Below, piece by piece: positions 57,653-64,000 of a DNA stretch of 64,000 nt (positions are counted from its first letter, which is position 1; every line of letters starts with the position of its first letter). The notes under the pieces were generated by a model. That model was not told where the DNA came from and searched no databases. It saw only the letters and a program-made list of their open reading frames with translations. Origin of the DNA: JAAXGX01 sp965221595 (GTDB lineage: Bacteria > Acidobacteriota > Vicinamibacteria > Vicinamibacterales > UBA8438); assembly GCA_965221595.1 (NCBI GenBank), contig OZ244900.1, forward strand, positions 310,001 through 374,000, read 5' to 3'. The position numbers and the translations under genes were made by a program.

Positions 57653-60157
57653 ATGCCACGCTGGATTCTCGTTGGCGTGATGCTGGTTGCGACGGCGTCG
57701 GCACTGGAGAGCGCCGGCCAGCTTCAGCGGCAGGCGCAGCAGCCGGCGCCGGCCGGACAGTCCGCAGCCCCGCCGGCCGGCTCGGCCGCGACGGGCCGCG
57801 CGCTGCTGGACCGCTACTGTGTGGCGTGCCACAACGAGCGGCTGCGCACCGCGGACCTGACGCTCGACACCCTGAACCTGGCGGACGTCCGCGCCGCCGC
57901 GGCCACGTGGGAGCACGTCGTGCGGCGCCTGCGCGCCGGCGCCATGCCGCCAGCCGGCCGCCCGCGGCCCACCGCTGCCGCGTCGCATGCGTTCGTGTCG
58001 TGGCTCGAAACCGAGCTCGACGCCGCGGCGGCGGCGACTCCCGATCCGGGGCGGCCGACCATCCACCGGCTCAACCGCGCCGAGTACGCCAACGTCATCC
58101 GCGACCTGTTCGGCCTCGAGATCGACGTCAACGCCCTGCTGCCGGCCGACGACGAGCAGCATGGATTCGACAACATCGCCGAGGTGCTCTCGGTTTCGCC
58201 GACCCTGATCGAGCGCTACCTGGCGGCGGCCCGGCGCATCAGCCAGCTCGCGGTGGGCGATCTCGGCCTGCGGCCGGCCGGTGCGACCTATCCCGTCCAC
58301 GGCGCGCTGGACCAGGACGGAACGGTCAGCGACGACCTGCCCTTCGGTTCGCGCGGCGGCGTCGCCGTGCACCACAACTTCCCGGTCGACGGCGAGTACA
58401 TCATCCGGATCGGACTCCGGAAGCAGGAGTACGGCTACGTGCGCGGCCTGGGCCGGCCGCACCGGATGGACGTGCGCGTCGACGGTGCGCTGGTCGGCAG
58501 CTTCACCGTCGGCCGCGCGTGGGAGCCGGAGCAGCTGCCGCCGATGGGGTATGCGGGCAAGTTCGACCAGGTCTACGGCACGCACTCCTTCCCGGAGTGG
58601 GAGGCGTACGCGCTGACCGCGGACAAGGGGCTGGAAGTCCGTACCACGGTCAAGGGCGGCCGCCGCCTGGTGGGCGTCTCGTTCGACCGGCAGTCGGCGC
58701 TGCCCGAAGGCATCCTGCCCCTGCCGCTCGACCGCTCGACCTACTCCTACGCGCAGGACGAGCTGCAGGACGGCAACCCGGCGGTCTCCGGCGTCCAGGT
58801 GATCGGTCCCTACAACCCCAGCGGGACGGCCGAACTGCCGAGCCGCGCGAGATTGCTCGGCTGCCGTCCGGCGGGGGATGCAGCGACCGAGGAAGCCTGC
58901 ATCCGGAGCGGATTGGCCACGCTGGCGCGACGCGCGTACCGCCGGCCGGCGACCGCCGCCGACGTGGCGACGCTGCTCGCGTTCTATCGCGACGGCCGCG
59001 CGGAGGGCAGCGTCGACGCCGGTCTGCGGGCGGCGCTCGAGCGTCTGCTCGTCGACCCCGAGTTCCTGTTCCGCATCGAGACCGATCCGCCGGACGTGCA
59101 GGCCGGGACGGCCTATCGCATCAGCGATCTGGAGCTGGCGTCGCGCCTGTCCTTCTTCCTGTGGAGCAGCATCCCGGACGACGAGCTGCTCGACGTCGCG
59201 GCCCGCGGCACGCTCGGCGATCCGGCGATCCTGGACGGCCAGATCCGGCGCATGCTGGCCGACTCCCGCTCGCGCGCGCTGGTAGAGAACTTCGCAGGCC
59301 AGTGGCTGCAGCTGCGCAAGCTCCGCAACGCGGTGCCGGACACGGCCACCTACACTGCCTTCGACGAGAACCTGCGCGAGGCGATGTGGCGGGAGACGCA
59401 ACTGTTCCTGGAGCACGAGCTGCGCATGGACCGGCCCGTCGTCAACACCCTGCGCGCGGACTACACATTCGTCAACGAGCGTCTGGCGCGGCACTACGGC
59501 ATCCCGAACGTGCACGGTGTGCACTTCCAGCGCGTGAACTATCCGGACGACACCCGCGGCGGGCTGCTGGGCCATGCCAGTCTGCTGACGATCACCTCGT
59601 ACGCCAACCGCACCTCGCCGGTCGTGCGCGGTGTGTGGCTGCTGGAAAACTTCCTCGGCACGCCTCCGTCGCCGCCGCCTCCGGACGTGCCGAGCCTGCC
59701 CGCCGCGGGCGCCGGCGATGTGCCGCGGTCGGTGCGGGAACGGCTCGAGGTGCATCGCTCCAACGCCGTGTGCGCAAGCTGCCACAATGCGATCGACCCG
59801 CTCGGGTTCGCCCTGGAGGAGTACGACGCCATCGGCCGCTGGCGCGCCACCGCCGGAGGCGGCACACCGTTCGATACGGGCATCCCGATCGACGCGTCGG
59901 GCACCCTCGTCGACGGGACCGAGGTGCACGGGCTGGCCGGGTTGCGGAACGTGATCCTGGGGCGCGAGGATCAGTTCATCGAGACGGTCACCGAGAAGCT
60001 GCTGACGTACGCCCTCGGCCGCACCCTGGAGCACACCGACATGCCGGTGGTGCGACGGATCAGTCGGCAGACGGCGGCCGCCGACCTCACCTGGTCGGCG
60101 CTGGTTGCCGCCGTCGCCAAGAGCACTCCCTTCCTGATGCGGAGGTCGGAATCATGA
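57653..60157 (+). CDS. DUF1587/DUF1592/DUF1588/DUF1585 cytochrome-type protein (cassette 2)
   Basis: 834 aa with a signal peptide (about 1-22). It shares all blocks with the cassette 1 protein: CVACH at 56-60, RLRAGAMPPAGRPRPT, DUF1587 HRLNRAEYANVIRDLFGLEI, the middle beta domain with VHHNFPVDGEYIIRIGLRKQ, DUF1595 ARRAYRRPATA, DUF1592 ELASRLSFFLWSSIPDDELL and the LRADYTFVNERLARHYGIP part, DUF1588 with CASCH at 707-711, and DUF1585 TVTEKLLTYALGRTLEHTDM. Periplasmic dihaem protein. It overlaps the DUF1552 gene by 4 bases (ATGA), so translation is coupled. Confidence 0.9.
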   Translation: MPRWILVGVMLVATASALESAGQLQRQAQQPAPAGQSAAPPAGSAATGRALLDRYCVACHNERLRTADLTLDTLNLADVRAAAATWEHVVRRLRAGAMPPAGRPRPTAAASHAFVSWLETELDAAAAATPDPGRPTIHRLNRAEYANVIRDLFGLEIDVNALLPADDEQHGFDNIAEVLSVSPTLIERYLAAARRISQLAVGDLGLRPAGATYPVHGALDQDGTVSDDLPFGSRGGVAVHHNFPVDGEYIIRIGLRKQEYGYVRGLGRPHRMDVRVDGALVGSFTVGRAWEPEQLPPMGYAGKFDQVYGTHSFPEWEAYALTADKGLEVRTTVKGGRRLVGVSFDRQSALPEGILPLPLDRSTYSYAQDELQDGNPAVSGVQVIGPYNPSGTAELPSRARLLGCRPAGDAATEEACIRSGLATLARRAYRRPATAADVATLLAFYRDGRAEGSVDAGLRAALERLLVDPEFLFRIETDPPDVQAGTAYRISDLELASRLSFFLWSSIPDDELLDVAARGTLGDPAILDGQIRRMLADSRSRALVENFAGQWLQLRKLRNAVPDTATYTAFDENLREAMWRETQLFLEHELRMDRPVVNTLRADYTFVNERLARHYGIPNVHGVHFQRVNYPDDTRGGLLGHASLLTITSYANRTSPVVRGVWLLENFLGTPPSPPPPDVPSLPAAGAGDVPRSVRERLEVHRSNAVCASCHNAIDPLGFALEEYDAIGRWRATAGGGTPFDTGIPIDASGTLVDGTEVHGLAGLRNVILGREDQFIETVTEKLLTYALGRTLEHTDMPVVRRISRQTAAADLTWSALVAAVAKSTPFLMRRSES

Positions 60158-61539
60158 TGATTGCCAAGAAGGCCATTCCCCGGCGGACCGTGCTGCGCGG
60201 CGTGGGCGCCACGCTGGCGCTACCGCTGCTCGACGGGATGGTGCCTGCGCTCACCGCGCTGGCGAAGACGCCGGCCCGGCCGGTCCCGCGCTTCTGCACC
60301 GTCTATGTGCCGAACGGCATCATCATGGAGCACTGGACGCCGGCGGGCGAAGGGAGCGCCTTCGAGTTCACGCCGACGCTGCGGCCGCTGGAGGCCCACC
60401 GCGGGCGGCTGCTCGTGCTGAGCGGACTCGACAACACCGGTGCCAGCTCGCGCACGGGCGCTTCCGGTGCGCACGCCAAGCCGGCCGGCGCCTTCCTGAC
60501 GGGCGTCGAGCCGCTGCAGACGACCAGCAATGCCAGCCTGCAGCTCGGCACGTCCATGGACCAGATCGCGGCCAAGGCAATCGGCCAGGACACGCCGCTG
60601 CCGTCGCTGGAGCTGGGCCTGGAGGGGACGGACACCGTCAACGGGGTCGGGACCTGCGACGTCGGCTTCAGTTGCGCCTACCAGAACCGCCTGGCGTGGG
60701 CCAGTCCGACGACGCCGCTGCCCGTGGAAGCGAACCCGCGCGTGGTCTTCGAGCGGCTGTTCGGCGCCATCGACAGCACGGATCCAGCCGTGCGCAGCGC
60801 CCGCCTGCGCCGCCAGCGCAGCATCATCGACTCGGTGCTCGACAAGGTCCGCCGCCTGCACGGCGAGGTCGGCCGCCGCGACCAGCGCAAGCTCGACGAG
60901 TACGTCGACTCGGTGCGCGAGATCGAGCGGCGCATCCAGAACGCCGAGGTGCGGGGGCGGGAGCTGCCGCTGGTCGATTCCCCGGCCGGCATTCCGGTCA
61001 GCTACGACGAGCACGCCCGGCTGATGTTCGACATGCAGGCGCTCGCGTTCCAGACCGATACGACGCGCGTCATCACGTTCCAGATCGGCCGCGAGCAGAG
61101 CGGTGCAACCTACCCGCAGGTCGGCGTCTCCGACTCGCACCACCCCATTTCGCACCACGGCGGCGACAAGAACAAGATCGCGAGCCTGCAGCGCATCAAC
61201 ACGTACCACGCGACGCTGTTCGGCTACTTCCTGGACAGGCTGGCGGCGACCGCCGACGGCGAGGGTTCCGTGCTCGACAACGCCGCGATCCTGTACGGCA
61301 GCGCCATCAGCGACGGCAACCGGCATGACATTCGCAACCTGCCGCTGCTGCTCGCGGGCGGGGGTGGCGGCCGCCTCGCGGGCGGCCGCCACGTCAGGTA
61401 TCCGGCCGGCACCCAGCGGCTGACGAACCTGCAGCTCACGCTGCTCAACACACTGGGGGTGCCGGCGGAGCAGTTCGGCGACAGCACCGGTGAGCAGCTC
61501 GCCCAGCTGTCCGGCGTGGCGCGCGCCGCGATCGTCTGA
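60154..61539 (+). CDS. DUF1552 protein, Tat-exported (cassette 2)
   Basis: 461 aa from the ATG at 60154, with GGAGG 8 bases upstream and a 4-base overlap with the cytochrome gene. Tat signal IPRRTVLRGVGATLALPLLD. Same blocks as the cassette 1 protein: FCTVYVPNGIIMEHWTPAGE, LGLEGTDTVNGVGTCDVGFS, EANPRVVFERLFGAIDSTDP, VSDSHHPISHHGGDKNKIAS and NRHDIRNLPLLLAGGG. The four-His SHHP-SHH motif is retained. Probable partner of the dihaem protein encoded just upstream. Its 3' end faces the cyclase gene, with repeat R1 between them. Confidence 0.9.
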   Translation: MMIAKKAIPRRTVLRGVGATLALPLLDGMVPALTALAKTPARPVPRFCTVYVPNGIIMEHWTPAGEGSAFEFTPTLRPLEAHRGRLLVLSGLDNTGASSRTGASGAHAKPAGAFLTGVEPLQTTSNASLQLGTSMDQIAAKAIGQDTPLPSLELGLEGTDTVNGVGTCDVGFSCAYQNRLAWASPTTPLPVEANPRVVFERLFGAIDSTDPAVRSARLRRQRSIIDSVLDKVRRLHGEVGRRDQRKLDEYVDSVREIERRIQNAEVRGRELPLVDSPAGIPVSYDEHARLMFDMQALAFQTDTTRVITFQIGREQSGATYPQVGVSDSHHPISHHGGDKNKIASLQRINTYHATLFGYFLDRLAATADGEGSVLDNAAILYGSAISDGNRHDIRNLPLLLAGGGGGRLAGGRHVRYPAGTQRLTNLQLTLLNTLGVPAEQFGDSTGEQLAQLSGVARAAIV

Positions 61540-61562
61540 GCACGCGCGGCCTGGACCAGCAG

Positions 61563-61619
61563 CGTCGCGCCTTGCCAGGCGGGCGCTTGGCCCGTCTCGG
61601 TGCGACGCGGGATTTCACC
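61563..61619 (-). repeat. intergenic repeat R1, copy B
   Basis: 57 bases, 53 identical to 43017-43073, with the same two hairpins. It lies between the convergent DUF1552 and cyclase genes, 8 bases after the cyclase stop and on that gene's sense strand. Confidence 0.75.
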
Positions 61620-61627
61620 GCGGGCTG

Positions 61628-62632
61628 CTAGAACATCGCTATCGGGTTGACCGGCGAGCCCGTGCCGTTCGGAATCGGCAGCGGGGCGATGGTCACCATG
61701 AACTCCCAGCGGTTGCGCTCGGCGGCTGCGGCCGCGAGGGCCTGGAAGTCGGCCCGGTCGAGCACCTGGATGCCCAGTATCGTCAACGCGAAGTTGTGGA
61801 GGGCCGTGCGCGGCAGGTCGCCCTCCGGCTGCGGCGCGTAGCCGGGCGTCTCCCAGCCGGCCACGGCGACGTCGCGTTCCCGCAGCCAGGGGATCACGTG
61901 GTTGTCGAGCCCCGCCGCCTCCCGGCCGGTGTCGAACGGTCCGAGCGCGTCCTGGCGCGCCCAGCGCCCCCAGCGGATGAGAAAGGCGTCGCCGGGACCC
62001 ACCCGCACTCCCGCCATCTGCTCCCAGGCCTCGAGGTCTTCGACCGTGATGCGCGTGCCCGGCTCGAGCCAGGGCACGCCCTTGAGCCGCGGGATGTCGT
62101 AGAGCACGCCGCGCGTCACGATGCCGTTCTTCATGGTCATGATGGAGTTCTTCTTGGCGCCCTCCTCCATCGTGACCAGGCCGTCGACGTCGTAGCCGTT
62201 CCACATCTTGCCGTCGAAGAAGACGTGGGCGAAGGCATCGAGGTGGGTCGTGCCCGGCCCGTGGATGCACGGGTACGCGATGCTGTCGCTGGCGGCCCGG
62301 CGCGAGGCGACGGTCATCTTCCATTCGACCGGGCACGGCACGTCGACGCTCTCGTAGTTCTGCGCGTTCGACGCCAGCGACACCGTGAAGCCCTCGGTGA
62401 CGAGCGCGGCCGCGGCGGCGCGCCGGGCCGGCGTGATCAGGTTGAAGGCCCCCACTTCATCGTCCGGCCCCCAGCGGCCCCAGTTGGAGAGCTCGTTCAT
62501 CCACTGATCGAACTGCGCCCGGCTCACGAGCGGTAGCTCGTCCGACTGCCGGGCCGACACCGGAGGCTCCAGCGTTGCCCCGAGTCCCACCGCCCCGGCA
62601 ACGACGACCGCGCCGATCCACGCTGCCTTCAT
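61628..62632 (-). CDS. secreted cyclase-family metal hydrolase (kynurenine formamidase-like)
   Basis: 334 aa from the ATG at 62632. An open frame continues further upstream but has no family signal. The signal peptide ends near VSARQSDEL. The cyclase (PF04199) metal motif is HGPGTTHLDAFAHVFFDGKM (His/His/Asp/His, about residues 118-130), and the distal region AGLDNHVIPWLRERDVAVAG contains the His and Glu of the family. Members act as formamidases or ring-opening hydrolases (KynB, isatin hydrolase) with Mn or Zn. Here the protein is periplasmic, which differs from KynB. It may hydrolyse a lactam or lactone. It shares its strand with the GDTLVV paralogue upstream, 187 bases away. Confidence 0.85.
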   Translation of the reverse strand: MKAAWIGAVVVAGAVGLGATLEPPVSARQSDELPLVSRAQFDQWMNELSNWGRWGPDDEVGAFNLITPARRAAAAALVTEGFTVSLASNAQNYESVDVPCPVEWKMTVASRRAASDSIAYPCIHGPGTTHLDAFAHVFFDGKMWNGYDVDGLVTMEEGAKKNSIMTMKNGIVTRGVLYDIPRLKGVPWLEPGTRITVEDLEAWEQMAGVRVGPGDAFLIRWGRWARQDALGPFDTGREAAGLDNHVIPWLRERDVAVAGWETPGYAPQPEGDLPRTALHNFALTILGIQVLDRADFQALAAAAAERNRWEFMVTIAPLPIPNGTGSPVNPIAMF

Positions 62633-62819
62633 GTCGGTCCTCCTGGTGTGTTTCCGGATTGCCCGGCCGCGGCCGCAGCCGGCTGCCGCGGCCGTGTTCC
62701 GGGGCACCGTATCACCGTCGACCACTCCGGTCGCCGACAGTCGCTGCAGACGACGCGGCTCGTCGGCCCGCCGAGCGCCAACGACCGCAAGCCGGACTGC
62801 GTCCGGTGTTGCTGGCCGA

Positions 62820-63854
62820 CTAGCGGCTCTCCGCCGGGGTCTGCTCGGCGCGCCGCGCGCCGGCGAGTATGTTCTCCAGGCCGTAGTTGCCCTCGTGACA
62901 GGCGAACTCGTAGAGCGGGTGAGCGGAACGCGCCATCGGCAGGCGCGCGGTCCACGGCGCGGTGTACCAGGCCGGGTCGTGCATCGTGAACTCGTAGACG
63001 AGCGTGTCGTCCGCGGTCCGCGTGAAGCGCTCCTCGAGCACGAGGCCGGTGCCGCCGGGGCGGTGGCCGCCGCCCGCCCGGTCCGGATCGAACACCGTGT
63101 CACGGAAGTGGGTGGTCGTGACGACGAGGCTGTCGCCCTCCCAGCGACCCCGGGAGTTGCCCAGCCACTGGCGGATGCCGTCCGGCAGATCCGGCCGAGC
63201 GGCCAGTGGGACGATGCGGGCGCTGTGCACCATCTCGTTCAGCAGCACCACATGCGCCGGGGTCTGGAAGATCTGGACGTTCTGGTTGTACGACTGGGGC
63301 TTCATGGGCGGGCCCGAGTTGAATCCCATGAGGCAGCGGACGAACAGGCCCCGGGGGCCGAGGTCCTCCACGAAGCCGCCCGGCGTCGGCGCGTCGTCGT
63401 CCACGCCGACCCGCGCCGCCGCCAGGGCTTCGACCCGCCGTTGCGCCGCCGCCGTCAGCGGCGGCACCCGGCCGTCCCGCGGATCGACGACGAGCGAGGT
63501 CTGCCGCGTCTCGCGGGGGTTGTCGGTCCAGAACCGGTTGTAGGTGCCGGTGGAGCCGGACCGCGCGGGGTTGTTGTCCTGGCGGTCGCGTGCCGCGAGG
63601 CGCCCCTGCTGCCGCTCGGCGGCTTCCTCTGCAGTGAGCAGCAACCGATCGCCGAACGCCTCTGGCCGGTTCAGCGGGGTGTTCGACGAGAAGTCCCAGA
63701 CGCCCTGTAGATCGGGATCGCCCCAGGGAGTGCGGGCGGTCGTCCCGGCGCGGTCGCCGTCCGTCTGGGCCGCCGCCGGCGCGGCGAACCACGCGATTGC
63801 CGCAGTGATCAGAACGCACGTGCCGAGCCAGCCGAATCGTGAACCGCCTTCCAT
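62820..63854 (-). CDS. secreted protein of the GDTLVV family (paralogue 5 of 5)
   Basis: 344 aa from the ATG at 63854, which is 7 bases from GGAGGG. An in-frame ATG at 63869 adds five residues. The signal peptide ends near APAAAQTDGD. Blocks: TPWGDPDLQGVWDFSSNTPL, TSLVVDPRDGRVPPLTAAAQ, VRCLMGFNSGPPM, VVLLNEMVHSARIVPL, GNSRGRWEGDSLVVTTTHFR, HDPAWYTAPWTARLPMA and FACHEGNYGLENILAGARR. It is closest by eye to paralogue 2. Function unknown. The gene is probably co-transcribed with the cyclase downstream. Confidence 0.8.
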   Translation of the reverse strand: MEGGSRFGWLGTCVLITAAIAWFAAPAAAQTDGDRAGTTARTPWGDPDLQGVWDFSSNTPLNRPEAFGDRLLLTAEEAAERQQGRLAARDRQDNNPARSGSTGTYNRFWTDNPRETRQTSLVVDPRDGRVPPLTAAAQRRVEALAAARVGVDDDAPTPGGFVEDLGPRGLFVRCLMGFNSGPPMKPQSYNQNVQIFQTPAHVVLLNEMVHSARIVPLAARPDLPDGIRQWLGNSRGRWEGDSLVVTTTHFRDTVFDPDRAGGGHRPGGTGLVLEERFTRTADDTLVYEFTMHDPAWYTAPWTARLPMARSAHPLYEFACHEGNYGLENILAGARRAEQTPAESR

Positions 63855-64000
63855 CGCTCTACCCTCCAACTGGTCGTGCGTTTGCGTGGTTCCGGGGACG
63901 CGCCGAGCCGCTCGCCGGCACGGCCGCTCCTACGTTAGCGCGGCATGGCACCGTCGAGCAACGACCGTCCGCCGGCCACTGCACGATCAAGTCTGCCTTG

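Noticed and set aside
57826..61539. A single frame of 1237 codons that appears to fuse a long N-terminal region to DUF1552
   Set aside because: The first 776 codons are an out-of-frame reading of the DUF1592 cytochrome gene. The true DUF1552 start is at 60154 with its own ribosome site.

Overview
The window looks like a chromosomal contig from an uncultured, very GC-rich Gram-negative bacterium, most probably an acidobacterium of the Vicinamibacterales type. This is an inference from gene content, not from a marker gene. The clues are two sets of planctomycete/acidobacterial cytochrome proteins (DUF1587/1592/1588/1585) paired with DUF1552 proteins, DUF6152 next to its usual partner family, a PQQ beta-propeller dehydrogenase, a cyclase-family protein, DUF305/LVIVD and NHL proteins, and many signal-peptide and Tat proteins. 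A TonB-dependent receptor, TolC proteins and an RND pump imply an outer membrane. There are no rRNA genes or CRISPR arrays. One tRNA (Ser, GGA) is present.

Layout. 0-6.5 kb: C-terminal part of a large helicase/nuclease, a HupE/UreJ_2 membrane protein, a DUF6787 membrane protein, a GOB-like subclass B3 metallo-beta-lactamase and the first of five paralogous secreted proteins (here called the GDTLVV family). 6.5-8.2 kb: an iron-type locus in which a JmjC-like oxygenase diverges from a Tat-signal microprotein and a PepSY membrane protein, with a clear promoter and an overlapping Fur-like box. 8.3-12.7 kb: a copper-type locus (small Cys/His protein, multicopper oxidase, two tandem TolC proteins). 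12.8-19 kb, minus strand: aldo/keto reductase, an IS256 transposase relic, a salicylate synthase with a STAS protein, then a metallo-hydrolase/PQQ-dehydrogenase pair. 19-26.4 kb, plus strand: TonB-dependent receptor, a DacB-type peptidase and GlnE. 26.4-36.6 kb: class-C-like serine hydrolase, second GDTLVV paralogue, HME-RND pump, a secreted protein whose 5' end sits in a relic of a ribbon-helix-helix antitoxin, and a minus-strand CMD / DUF305-LVIVD / hypothetical operon. 36.7-41.3 kb: a beta-propeller protein, PPK2, an ABC-2 exporter pair and a DUF6069 protein.

41.3-43.1 kb is a small gene graveyard around tRNA-Ser: a cytochrome c without its haem motif, an intact VapBC module, IS1380-family debris and the decapitated start of an AAA ATPase. 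43.1-64 kb is dominated by secreted oxidative and ankyrin functions. The order is metallo-hydrolase, lipocalin-like lipoprotein, cassette 1 (DUF1592 cytochrome, DUF1552, ankyrin), a minus-strand operon (DUF6152, two GDTLVV paralogues, NHL propeller, arginase), cassette 2 (ankyrin, DUF1592 cytochrome, DUF1552), a cyclase and the fifth GDTLVV paralogue.

Themes. Most products are exported, many with haem, copper or metal-hydrolase chemistry, which suggests periplasmic oxidation of unknown organic substrates plus metal handling. Short mosaic repeats recur just downstream of genes, mostly in the sense orientation and often between convergent genes. The points most worth following are the Fur-box microprotein/JmjC/PepSY locus, the duplicated DUF1592-DUF1552-ankyrin cassette, the GOB-like metallo-beta-lactamase, the salicylate-synthase island and the 3'-end repeats.
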